A stretch of DNA of 32,820 bases, taken from assembly GCA_015680685.1 (NCBI GenBank), contig MNCI01037953.1, positions 192,183 through 225,002 on the forward strand. Direction: 5' to 3'. Below are positions 9,448 to 19,921 of this stretch, one piece after another. Position numbers and translations under genes: made by a program. Each line of letters begins with the position of its first letter. Positions within the stretch are counted from its first letter, which is position 1. A model generated the notes under the pieces. The model had not been told where the DNA came from. It saw only the letters and a list, made by a program, of their open reading frames with translations, and ran no database searches. Source of the DNA: Gnetum montanum. Lineage: Eukaryota > Streptophyta > Gnetopsida > Gnetales > Gnetaceae.

Positions 9448-9690
9448 AGTAGGATCAAGAGATTAGATATGAACAATATCCCAAGATTTGAAGGGGGATA
9501 CAACGCTAATCCATAGAATCATTTACAAGCATTCCATGATCTATGTGCCTTACAAAACATAGAGAACGAATGGAAAAAACTTAAGTTGTTCCCATGGATA
9601 CTAGTTAAAGAAGTTGAAAGCTAGTATCAGCCCTTAGAATTGGAATCTATTAGTAGATGGAGTACTATGTTAGAATTATTCAACAATAAG
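9448..9690 (+). pseudogene. gag: Element A: Gag core (Retrotrans_gag-like)
   Basis: Translates as MNNIPRFEGGYNANP, stop, NHLQAFHDLC, then WKKLKLFPWILVKEVES, stop, YQPLELESISRWSTMLELF and NNKY. This follows the Athila-type Gag pattern: F-x-G...NP-x-x-HL-x-x-F, LRLFPFSL, A-xx-W, SI-x-SW-xx-M, F-xx-KF/Y. Both stops sit where Trp is expected (TGG to TAG). The frame breaks after KY, and 9690-10073 shows fragments in several frames. Confidence 0.7.
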
Positions 9691-10073
9691 TACTAAACGT
9701 ACTCCTGAGTGTCTAACTTGTGAAAGAAAACCCAAGGCTAGAAAAAAGGAGGACATGAACCCTTGGATGTTACCATGGGATGATACTATGCATTTTTACA
9801 TTGTATCTTAGCCATGGTTATTTGCAAAGGGACAAACTACGCCATCTCATGGATGGGCTTAGGCATGAAATGAGAAGAACCCTTAGGACTTATGCCCAAG
9901 GAAGACTATCCAAGCTTAGGTCCCATCAAGTCCAAAGATTGTTTGAGCAATTTTATAAGGAAGAAGGTGAGATATAAAAGAGAGAAAGTGTAGAAGAGCA
10001 TAACCAAGATCCTTCCCTTTGAAAGAGGGGAGTAAGATTTTGTGAGAATGAAGAAGAGTTACCACTCGAAGAG

Positions 10074-10535
10074 ATGGTGAATAGGAAAACTTTGCCTATA
10101 CAAAATATGACATTAGAAGTTTTGGCAAAGGTAGACCAAATGTGGGATTCCCTAGACAATAAATTTCAAACTATTCTTAAAATAGTAAAGGATTTTAGAG
10201 AGCAAGGTAGTGATCGAGAAAAAAGAAAAAAGAGAGAAGCTGAACATGCATGTATCAAGCGTAAGGGAAAATTTGCCATCATTGAAGAGGTTGTGGATTT
10301 GGAAACAGACAATGATAGAGGATGTGAGATATGTCAATATGACCATCCTAAGGGATGTTGCCCTGTAATCTCACATTTGCAGGAGTCTGGGATGTATGCA
10401 CTCAACCCACAATTAAAGAAAAGGCAAACACCCCAAAGGTTACCTTATCCTCAAGGTAACTTAAGGAAGTTCCACCAACCCTTAACATATTATCCCAGTG
10501 GAACTCCACCACAACCATTTGAGCAATATCAATAG
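10074..10535 (+). pseudogene. gag: Element A: Gag C-terminal region with zinc knuckle
   Basis: An open stretch of 153 codons. It contains a basic, coiled-coil-like segment (KIVKDFREQGSDREKRKKRE), then a zinc knuckle at 10323-10361 (CEICQYDHPKGCC; C-x2-C-x3-H-x4-C, the spacing typical of Athila), then a Pro/Gln-rich tail. The knuckle would bind genomic RNA during packaging. The frame continues, with stops, through 10746-11048 into the protease. Open length here is better preserved than in the Gag core. Confidence 0.7.
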
Positions 10536-10745
10536 TGGTAGCACCCACAATAATGGGGAATGCCACCACCAAGGCAATAGTATTCTTACCGGCAACCTGA
10601 CTCGTATGGTTATTACGTGTAACAACCAATCTCCCCACGTGACTCTACTAGTCACATCACTCCTCAACCTCACTACTAATCCTGCGAGTATTATGGGACT
10701 CCCTGTTGTAGGGGTAATATTCCACAAGCATATCATCCTTCTCAT

Positions 10746-11500
10746 TTGACCATGTCTCTACCACCAATAGCTCCACTACCACTTGCTCTAGCTATGCAGG
10801 GTAAAATCCCTACCAAGCCGCAGCAACGTAATGCCACAAGGGTTGTTAACTCTCAACCTACTATTGGTTCCAACAACCACATGAAGAAAAGACCTTTCTT
10901 TAGAACCAATAGATCAACCAAGCCCTTGGAATCACAAGTGTCTAATTCCTTAGATGCCTTAGTATCAATCAAAACTTCAGAGCCCCCTTCAACCCAATCA
11001 CCATGCTCAATGCATACAGTCATGCTAACACATGCCATCACCGATTAGATCAAACTTGGCCACCTTCCCAAGAAATTTTTTGATCCTGGGAGTCCTCTAA
11101 TATACTTACAAATTGCTAGAAATGTGTTGTGCAAGGTTCTTTTGGATTCAGGTTTTGGTGTCAACTTGATTTCTCAAGAAATTTACAAGGCCTAGAACCT
11201 ACCTCCATTGAAAAAGAGCAACATCCATCTAGAGCTGGCTGACTAGTCCATCACTGTCCCATTGGGACTCATGGAAGACATTGTTACCACTATTTGTGGG
11301 TGGTCGTACCCAGTTGACTTCCTAGTGATTCAAGTAAACAATGGTAAGGGTGACTTCCTAATCATAATGGGAAGAGCATGGCAAAGCACCATTGATGCAT
11401 GCCTATGAATTTGTGATCTTTCCATAGAAATATCAAAGGAAAATACATTCAGAAAGATTGAGAAGAAGAAAGTTCCGTGCATTACATATAGTGACATAGG
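10746..11500 (+). pseudogene. pol: Element A: linker and aspartic protease
   Basis: A Thr/Ser/Pro-rich linker leads to the protease, where the active site reads KVLLDSGFGVNLIS (Asp codon 11145-11147). The D-S-G triad is intact. Further on, ELAD, stop, SITVPLGLMEDI and DFLIIMGRAWQSTIDA correspond to the LADRS...GIVEDV and ILGRPWLAT motifs of Athila-like proteases. The TAG at 11244-11246 is also present in copy B. A TGA follows DACL, where B has a Gly codon. Confidence 0.75.
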
Positions 11501-11989
11501 GCGTAATTGTGTATAGAGGTCATGGTTTGTGCAAAGTTTAACATTGCCCGCATGCAATCAGCGTGCACAAGTGATCAACATACAAAGATGCTTGTATGCA
11601 ATAGCCACATAGTAGGAAGGCACCCAGTGGATGATAGCTGCTCAAGAAAGTAGTTCACTGATATGCATGGAACCAACTGAGGGTTTGACTTATGCTTACA
11701 TCAATAGCATAGGTGCATTAGAGCAAGTCCACCACCAACTTCCAAGTCTTAACCTTGAAAATTTCAACTGGGGGAAGCTAGAAATCCTTGAGAAATTTAA
11801 GTAGGAGCCCCTTGAGCTAAAACCATTATCACTAGTATAGAATACATGTTCATTAAAAATAGAAAATTGGTAATTATCACAGCGAAGCTTGCTCCTCAAC
11901 AAAAAGAAGAACTACTGAAGGTAATAACTAAATGGTCGAAAGCTTTCACTTGGTCATATCTTGAATTAACTGGAATAGATCTTAGGATA
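11501..11989 (+). pseudogene. pol: Element A: protease-RT connecting region
   Basis: The translation aligns with the better-preserved B copy across ITYSDIGRNC, VINIQRCLYA, PTEGLTYAYINSIGALEQV and ELKPL. A one-base deletion relative to B at about 11834 shifts the frame just before the ARLAPQQKE-like segment. From 11846 onward the frame is that of RT. The ELKPLP word preceding RT is typical of Athila-like Pol. Confidence 0.7.
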
Positions 11990-12870
11990 TGCCAACATAT
12001 AATTTATACTAACCCCTCCATGAAGCCTTGAAAAAAACCACAGAGGTGATTGAACCCTAAGCTAAAGCAAGTAGTTAAGAAAGAAATCAAACAGCTTCTC
12101 AAGGTTGGGTTCATATATCCCATTGCTAATAGCAAATGGGTTAGCCACTTAGTTATTGTACCTAAAAAGGGAGGAAAATGGAGGGTGTGCATAGATTTCA
12201 GGATACTAAATATGGAAACAGTCAAAGATCACTTTCCATTGCTATTTGTCGACTAAGTCTTAAACACCATCGTAGGGCATTGCTATTACAATTTTCTAGA
12301 TGAACATAGTGGATATAACCAAATACAAATAGCCGAAGAAGACTAAGCCAAGACTATGTTCACCAGTACTTGGGGAACATTTGCATCCAAATAGATGCCA
12401 TTTGGCTTGTGTAGTGTCCCTGCAACATTTCAACGACTAGTTCTAAGCATATTCCAATAGTAGATAGGGAATGGCATGAAGGTCTTTATGGATGACTTCT
12501 CCACTTATCAAGCAAACTTTGATCAAGCCTTAGACTAGTTTGAGTAAGTCTTAAAAAGATATGTAGAAACCAATTTAAGGCTCAACTGGTAGAAAGGCCA
12601 TTTGATGGTCTAAGAAGGCGTAGCACTAGGGCAAAAAATCTCACACACAGGGATAGAGGTAGACCTCGAGAAAATCAAAATTATCCAAGGAATTACCCAT
12701 CAACCAGAAACTATTAAAGATATTCAGTCATTCCTTGGACATACTGTCTACTATAGGAAATTTATTGAGAACTTTTCAAAGGTTTCCAAACCATTGGTGG
12801 AATTAATGAAAAAGGGCGTACCTTTTGAGTCGATGAGGGAATGCGAATTAGCTTTTCAAACTCTGAAACA
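11990..12870 (+). pseudogene. pol: Element A: reverse transcriptase
   Basis: RT motifs appear in order: LNPKLKQVVKKEI, VGFIYPIANSKWVS, VIVPKKGGKWRVCIDFR, FLDEHSGYNQI, WGTFASK, MPFGLCSVPATFQR, the catalytic VFMDDFSTY (both Asp codons at 12491-12496), GQKISHTGIEVD and IQSFLGHTVYYRKF. This is a full-length gypsy RT by motif order. It is one continuous frame interrupted by stops at 12029, 12047, 12254, 12344, 12392, 12458, 12461, 12536, 12545, 12590 and 12611. The catalytic site is intact but the gene cannot give full-length protein. Confidence 0.9.
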
Positions 12871-13366
12871 AAAGCTAGTAGAAACAACTATTCTATAAGC
12901 TCCTGATTGGTCCAAACCATTTCATATCATGACTAACATGTCCAACTATGCTTTAGGAGCCATACTTACATAGTTAGATGACCAAAAGCATCCTTATTAC
13001 ATCCACTATGCAAGAAGAAGTATCGCTGGTGCACAACTTAACTACACTACCATAGAGAAAGAATTAATGGCTTTAGTGTTTGCACTAGAAAAGTTTAGAC
13101 ACTATGTATTAGGATATAAAGTATATATACATATGGATCATAGTGCAATAAGGTTCCTCATGAATAAGCTAATGGTAAGCCCTCATATCATACGATGGCT
13201 TGTAATCTTACAAGAGTTCAATTTAATGATGACTGATCGCAAGGGCACTGAGAATGTAGTTGCTAATCATTTATCTTGGTTGCGATGGAATAACAAAGAG
13301 GATGAGTATCCAATTTCTAATCATTTCCCTGATGAATTCCTCTTTGCTGGTGTAGTGAATAATTAA
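12871..13366 (+). pseudogene. pol: Element A: RNase H
   Basis: Same frame as RT. It starts APDWSKPFHIMTNMSNYALGA, where the first catalytic Asp is Asn (AAC at 12934-12936; copy B keeps GAT). It continues with YTTIEKELMALVFALEKFRHY, in which the catalytic Glu is kept, IHMDHSAIRFL, in which the second Asp is kept, and ENVVANHLSWL, in which the family's ADHLSR Asp is changed to Asn. Stops lie at 12896 and 12971. The last 100 codons are open. Confidence 0.88.
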
Positions 13367-13429
13367 TCACCCACAGAGACAAACTAGTACAATAGCATTC
13401 TTACCTATCTCCTCACCCAACAAACACCA

Positions 13430-14520
13430 CAAGAGTTAAACCTTAAGAAGAAACAACAGTTTCTTCACCAAGCAAAGTACTTTATGAAGATCAATGGGCA
13501 ACTTTATAAAGTGTGTCCCGATGGCTTCGTTTGATGGTGTGTTCCCGATATAGATCAACTGTAAGTTCTCAAAGATGCTCATGAGGGTCCTTGTGGGGGT
13601 CATTACGCTGGGAGATGAATGGCTATCAAGATCTTTCTTGTACAATATTATTGGCCTACATTATTTCAGGACACCCATCATTTTTTCCAATCTTGTGAGC
13701 ACTATAAATGTGATGGGGGAATGATTGCTAGAATGAAGGGTCCACAACAATGGATTCAACTATTAGAACCCTTTGACATTTGGGGAATTGATTTTATGGG
13801 GCTAATTACACCAATGTCCAATGAAAAAGCTTATATTATTGTTGTCATTGATTACCTAACAAAATGGGCTAAAGCAACTGCTATTAAAGATTATACATCA
13901 TCTACAGCTACACGATTTATTCAACAAAAAATCATAAATAGGTTTTATGTGCCGCATGAAGTTATTTTAGACAATGGTACATACTTCATAGGTGCAAATT
14001 TTTGGAAATTAATGCAACGCTTAGTGGTTGAGCATAAATTGACTACACCATACCACGCCCAAGCGAACGGTCAAGCAGAAGTCACCAACAGGGAGATTAC
14101 AAAGATATTGTCTAGAACCATTACCAAGTTTAGGAGAAACTGAAGCACTAAACTGAATGATGTTCTTTGGGCATATCACTCCACATGGAAAATCCCTATA
14201 GGCTACTCTCCCTATGAGTTAGTGTACGGTAAATTACCAACGCTTCCCATTCAAACTTAGCTCCATACAATATCCACAACATGTGACCTCAACCTTGACC
14301 TTGACCTAGCATAGAAAGAAGAGTTAGTAATCATTAATGTGCTAAATGAAAATTGACTAGCTACCCTATCATCTAACGAATTGCACAAGGCCTTCAATAA
14401 ACAATGTCATGACCTAAGAATTAGAAAAGTTAAATATTAGCCAGGAGATAAGGTTCTCTATTGGAATCCCACACATGTGCCACAATGTACTAAATTTCAA
14501 ACACCTTAGGACCTTATATT
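13430..14520 (+). pseudogene. pol: Element A: integrase
   Basis: The N-terminal zinc region has AHEGPCGGHYAG but is damaged: the CEHC of copy B reads CEHY here. The catalytic core is an open frame of 174 codons at 13619-14143. The acidic triad is complete: GIDFMG (13790), LDNGTYF (13970) and NGQAE (14078). Spacing is D-x59-D-x35-E, exactly the family value. After a stop, a C-terminal part follows with AYHSTWKIPIGYSPYELVYG and GDKVLYWNPTHV. The core frame is the best-preserved coding stretch of element A. Confidence 0.88.
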
Positions 14521-14573
14521 ATTTATGCAACTTTTCCTTTAGGGGCCATGAAAATATGCAAACCTAAGAGCCC

Positions 14574-14652
14574 GAACAAGAAACTATTGGTCAACGTGCA
14601 ACAAACCAAACCNGAACAAGAAACTGTTAGTCAACGTGCAACAAACCAAACC
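14574..14652. repeat. 40-bp tandem duplication around the ambiguous base
   Basis: gaacaagaaact...caaaccaaacc occurs twice in direct succession (14574-14612 and 14614-14652), separated by the single n at 14613. The copies differ at two bases. Copy B has this segment once. It may be an assembly join rather than real DNA. Confidence 0.8.
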
Positions 14653-14679
14653 TTTCTAGGAGCTTAAGATAGCTAGCAC

Positions 14680-16670
14680 ACATGCTACCTCTCTTAATGG
14701 ATAACCCTACTCACTATTTTAGATCTCCTCCTTCAAACTTAGTCGTGGGGAAGATGGCTACCTATGCTAACTGTTCTAGGCCCTCAATTGTTTTTGAATT
14801 ATTTTTTACACATTTTTTGTTTTAGACATTCTTTCAACTTTTCTTATTTTTGTTTTACACCATCGTTCATGTTTTCACTATTTCTTTGTTTACTTGATTT
14901 AATTTTATTCATCATATAATAAGTGCTCATGGTGGTGGATTGAATTATATCATACTGATTGCTAATGTTTGGTTTTTACCTTTGAATTATGATGCTGATA
15001 TTAATGTATGGTTCTTTTGGTAAAATAGGCAATGAGTCCATGCCATCCACTCATCCATACAACTCTATGGTCTCCTTTGTCTTGGAACTGTACAATCCCT
15101 TTTTTCTAAGTAAACTTGTTAATGAATTGGTGGCTAGGTATTTTTCAAAACAAGGGAAGACTCAAAGGATGAAAAAGGTGTGACTTCAAGGGGATTTGAT
15201 GCATTGATGCTGGCCATTCTCTTGGGTGCTTGGGCTTGGGTGTTGTTTCTTGGGTTTTCCACCATTCTGACATTGTTCAAATATTAGGAAGTTGAGTGAA
15301 TAAAAATAAGTCTTTGCATGGTGTGGTTCTCACACATAGACATTAGAAAAAAAAAGGAAAAAAGAAAAAAAGGTATGAGAATTCAAATCACACCCCTTAG
15401 ACATAATAAAGCAGTATGGGCTACAAGCATTGATTATGGAATTGGAAAGACATGTTACCCATGCCTGAAGGTTACCTCTAACTAAGGCCCTTTCTCACTT
15501 CCTTCTTCTCCATATCGCTCTCCTTGGGATGGTTTTCACTCTTTGTGGAAGCATTCTTGTTGCCTCAAGAGGATGGATTGGCCAAATGTATTGATGTGAG
15601 GTCGTTGAATGTGGCTGGTTTGAGTCTAGATTTGGGATGAGTTCTACTTAGTTATCTTAACCATGAAATACACAAGGGGCTTTACACAACCTTGTTCTTG
15701 AGATTCCATTCCATTATCTCCTCTCTATCTTTCTTCCCATTTTCCACCTCATTGCCAGTTTTATCGTTAGTCCATTCTAGGTTGATACATTGTTTTTCTT
15801 TGGTGAATTCTTGTGGGTAAGTTTTTAACTCTTGCTTTTAAATGACATTCCTAGAGCCTATGGACTCTTTGGTTTGTGGGTTTGTCAGGCCATAAAAGGC
15901 ATGATCCTTCTTTGGGGAGGACCCATTGGCATTCCTTTTTGGTGAAATTGTTAAGTTCTTTTCCTTAAACATTTCTTGCAAGCAATCATCTCTTATTTCA
16001 TCCCCATCCATGACATCCATTTTATTAGTGTTGTCATTGTTATTTTTTCCCATCTTTCTCATTCCTCATATTTTTCCATCTTATAGCTATTGGAGGTTTG
16101 CTCTTAGTCATGGGGGCCCTAGCAAAATTCTTTTAATTTTCTTCATTTTACTATTCACATAACCCCTACACCTTGGGTAGTCACCTATGATAAATCTCTG
16201 AACTAGTATATACCATAATCAAAACTCAACCAATGCACTTCATAACGAGGCAAGGTATCAACTGCATTGTGCTTTATCTATCCTTGCTAATTTGTCACTA
16301 TGTTGTGATGGTAATCATACAAACAATGGACTAGGCTTGGAGGAAGCACTTAGGATTGACCAGAACTAGAGCATTTACGAAAGGAGCAAGTCTAGTGGCG
16401 TGGCTATGGATAAACAATGGAAGGCATAATCTTAGCATTGGCGGTAACATGCTTCATTTTATTTCTCTCTCCTTCTCTACAAGTTGCCAAATAAAGGCTT
16501 GGATGTCATTTATGTATGAGTGTTCACCTCAATTTTGTAATATGCTTATCGATCCGTCACTGGGCATGTTGAGTCTATCATCCCATTCCACCATCAGTTT
16601 TCAATTAGTCAATAATCCCATACCTTTCCAATATTTTATAAGGAACTCAAGGATGATTTTTCATTTAGTC
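14680..16670 (+). other. Element A: post-pol region, possible env-like or antisense reading frame
   Basis: About 2 kb between integrase and 3' LTR, conserved in copy B (26551-28550). Two candidates exist. In the sense direction, a frame from ATG 16233 (MHF-xx-RQGIN...) runs with one stop to 16682 and aligns with B 27026-26766. In the antisense direction, 16062-15500 reads GSSPKKDHAFYGL, NPQTKESIGSRNV and NEVENGKKDRE with a few stops. Athila elements often carry an env-like frame here, and some Tat elements carry an antisense one. I recognise neither product. Confidence 0.4.
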
Positions 16671-16679
16671 ATGGGGGTA
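16671..16679 (+). promoter_or_regulatory. Probable polypurine tract of element A
   Basis: atgggggta directly before the 3' LTR TGATGAG. Short and imperfect, but it is in the required position for plus-strand priming. Copy B has atgagggta at the same place. Confidence 0.55.
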
Positions 16680-17180
16680 TGATGAGAGTAGTTATTGTAT
16701 CCATTTATTCTAATTATTAGAGTAGTTACTCTAGCAGTTTATTCTAATTATTAGAGTGGTTACTCTAATTATTAGAGTAGTTGCTTCCAAGCCTATAAAT
16801 ATGGTGCCTAGGCACACAATTGGAGAAAAGTATTTTAGCATTCAAGCAGCGAAACTCTTGTAGTCTATTTGAAAAGTTAGAGTATTTTTCAAGTGCTTGC
16901 AGTAGGAGGTCAAAGTGTGGATGGATCTTTATTTGAGCATTGTGTACCTAAGCACACCTTATGTATGGCAATAAAGATGAGCTCTACGATTCATCCTTGC
17001 AGCACTTGAGATTTTTTTTCTTATGCATTTTTTTATTTTTTTTTATTTTATGCACTTTACGTTTATGTTATTAGCATAGGAATTCATTTTGATCAATTAA
17101 TAAAATCATTAAATTACACTTAGTATGATCACTTCGAGCATGCATGTAACACTTGGTAACCCAATAATGATTAACATTTG
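16680..17180 (+). repeat. 3' LTR of element A, left part
   Basis: Starts TGATGAG, with two 34-bp U3 units, TATA at 16793-16800 and AATAAA at 16970-16975. It matches the 5' LTR until ttaacatttg at 17180, where insertion D interrupts it. Confidence 0.93.
17176..17180. repeat. Left target duplication of insertion D (atttg)
   Basis: atttg before D and gtttg after it (20431-20435). This reads as a 5-bp duplication with one later substitution, since the intact 5' LTR has a single atttg here. Confidence 0.7.
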
Positions 17181-18483
17181 TGTTGGCGATCATTTGGGAC
17201 GCGACCGCCAACGAGTGTCCTCGAACAGGATTTAGGTTCTTGCTGGTCTCTAGCAACACCAAGGCCCAGATACCTCCAAATAGACTTAGTAGTTAATGTG
17301 AGTATGTGCATGTGCTATTGCGGTGTGTGGTTGTGAAAAATGAAACGATTGCGTTGTGTGTAAACTACAAATGACTTATCTTAAAGAGATTCAGCCAACT
17401 TTGCCAAGTACTGTGAGTTGTTGAGAGTTCCTATTTTGTTCAATTGCCTAGTCTATGCAGTCCTTATAATACCTACTTGTAACAAATAAAATTTTGCAAA
17501 AACATTTGAGCACAACTCTGCGAATCTACTTCTAATTTTCCCCAGAGAAAGAGATAGTTCCACAAGAAAACTAGAAATAGAGCGAGATTCAATGGAAATA
17601 GAAAGAAGAGAAAAAGAAAGCAGATTTGTGTAAAGATCTCAAATATTTAAACAAGGTAAAATGATACGAGTAAACACTTTGCAATAAAGCTATCCCAAAT
17701 TCAATAACTACGAATTGTTCAAACTTCCAAGGCTCAAATAAGCAATTTCTTCAAGACAATCCTACTATGCTACCCAAAAAATTGCTGCGTAAACTATCAC
17801 GTACGAGACTCTATTTTGGCTAGATAATGGATGTCAATGATTACATTCAATAGAACCTTTAAAATACTTGAAAATTTCTGATTGAAATACCATGGAGATT
17901 TGCTTTAAAGATAAAAAAATCTATTCTGGTCCTATCAAAATACCAAAGATTTTCTGTACCCTCTTGACTATTGAATCGTTCAACAGCTTGACTACATGCA
18001 GAGACTCTCTTACAACAATCTCAATAGCGGTTCTTATACATTGCACAATAATAAAATTCACTACTAAAATGCTCTTAAGGCTTTCAAACACAAGCTCTTC
18101 TATGGAAAAATTTTAATAGAAATTTTCTATCATGCAACAAGAACAATAAAAGCAATCTAAAAATCCCAAAATTACTTGCCAAACATGCTACTATCTAAAC
18201 CACTAGCTAAATAATTTTTAAAAAAATAAAAAATAAACATAACTCACAAGACTATGACAAAGAGGCTGAAATGTTGTCTTTAGCAAGTCATCTTACAAGC
18301 AATCTTTCACAATGTCTTCTTTTCAATCTTCCTCCAAGATCCAAAGTGAGACCTCGAGTGTGTCCTCCTCCCAAGTGTGTCATCCCAGTCCTCTTACCCC
18401 TGAAGCTTTTTTATAGGGTTCGAAAGGTAGTTACATATTTCAAAATATCTTAGCTAACTTCTCTCCCAAGTAAGGAAGTTATA

Positions 18484-18555
18484 ACTTGCCCAACAAGTTA
18501 GGAGATTACTTGCCCAACAAGTTAGGAAGTTGTAACTTATACATAAAGTTAGGAG
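18484..18555. repeat. 24-bp tandem repeat inside insertion D
   Basis: Two near-identical units of acttgcccaacaagttagga plus four bases, and a third degenerate one. Each unit has a small CTTG-cccaa-CAAG stem-loop. Confidence 0.7.
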
Positions 18556-19561
18556 AAAATCATGCTAACATTGGCATGTGTAAATATACAAATATTGCTT
18601 TTATAAGAAATAGCCTATATAATATATTTTTTTTGTAATTTAACATTAGCTACAATTATCATGGAATTTAGAATAAAATGGATATTAACTAAATGTCCCC
18701 TTTTAGTTACAAAACTATCCCAAAAATATCCCCAAAAATTTCTTTTCCTTTCTCAATGCAATCCATATATCTAACATTATTATGGTCCAAATTAATTAAT
18801 TTTAATTTAATTTTTCTATGTTATAGTTTTGGACAATGGTTAAGGGAACCTTTTTTTAAAAAAAGTCGTATCCATAATGCACAACACTTGTTGTTGTGTA
18901 ACCTAGGGTATTGTTGATGCAGAGCTTACAAAGGTTCTATCCTCTATTTTTCCATCCCTTCTTCCTCAATTTTCATGTATTATTTTAAATAGAAAACAAG
19001 TGGTTGTAGCTGCATTTGACATCTGGAACAATATCGTCTCTATTTTTACTAATGACACCATCGAAACAGCAAGCATCGGCTCTAGTTTGTTTTAACCAAA
19101 GGAGGTTATATGTTAATGTTACCCTCATCTTCATGGACAAACATTCATCATAAATTCCAGCGTTCATCAGAATCATCCATTACCTTGCCTACGTGTATGT
19201 TCAGTTTCTAGCTCACCTTTTTTATACGTATAGGTGTTCTTGGATTGTTGTTTAAATTATGCATGATAGAAATATCCAAGAAAGAGGCAAACAAGAACAG
19301 ATCAATAATGTGGGCTTCTCTGGTGGCTACTGATCCTATAGAGGATTTTGAATGCATGTGATTAAACTTTGTTGTTTGCACCACACATCTGTCCACTAAT
19401 CTCAAGCATGTCTCTCAAAGTTCTGAGATGTGCAAGCACATCATTTTCATGATGGTGATTCTGCGTGGTGGCATCAGCGCTTGCAATGGCATCGCTAGGC
19501 CACTGGGATGAAGCAGGTCACCCACGTTCATCACTGGTGCGAATAGCACCTCCCTTGCACA

Positions 19562-19921
19562 TGGATCCAAGGCCCAAGTGAGGGGCTTTACGCCGTAGAA
19601 GTCGCTTTGCACGAGCAGGCTGCAGTTGAAGAAGCCGGTGCATCCTCCATTGGTAGTTATGCTGTACAGGTGGCCCCAGATTATGAAGAGCATCTTCTCC
19701 ACTGGATCACCCTCGCGTACTATGTACATTTCTTCTATGAACAGTGTCCTCATCAACCACTCGTATAGCTTATCGATCAGATGATCATCCACATTTTCAA
19801 ACAATGACATCCTTTTATCCAATCCCAATCCCACATAGAGATGTCATTTGATATCTCGGCGGAGATCCTAGGGAAGGCTCTGCACCAGTGATTCCTCATT
19901 CGCTCTTTGTATTTCAAGCCA
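19562..19921 (-). pseudogene. CNGC: Fragment of a plant cyclic-nucleotide-gated channel (CNBD region)
   Basis: About 120 codons in one frame match the C-linker/cyclic-nucleotide-binding domain of plant CNGC cation channels. Words in order: NEESLVQSLP, stop, DLRRDIK, stop, HL, then SLFENVDDHLIDKL, YIVREGDPVEKMLFII, GHLYSITTNGG, TGFFN and PLTWALDP. The two stops (19870-19868 and 19846-19844) lie where the family has Lys and Arg (LPKDLRRDIKRHL), consistent with CGA to TGA at the second. The phosphate-binding loop is damaged: GDFCGEEL reads SDFYGVKPL. Similarity ends after LTWALDP, and the open frame to 19415 is unrelated, so the edge may be an exon end or capture junction. Pore, transmembrane and calmodulin-binding parts are absent. 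It lies inside insertion D. Confidence 0.85.

Noticed and set aside
19415-19561. Extension of the CNGC frame as a functional domain
   Set aside because: The 49 codons after LTWALDP show no similarity to CNGC C-termini in any frame I checked.
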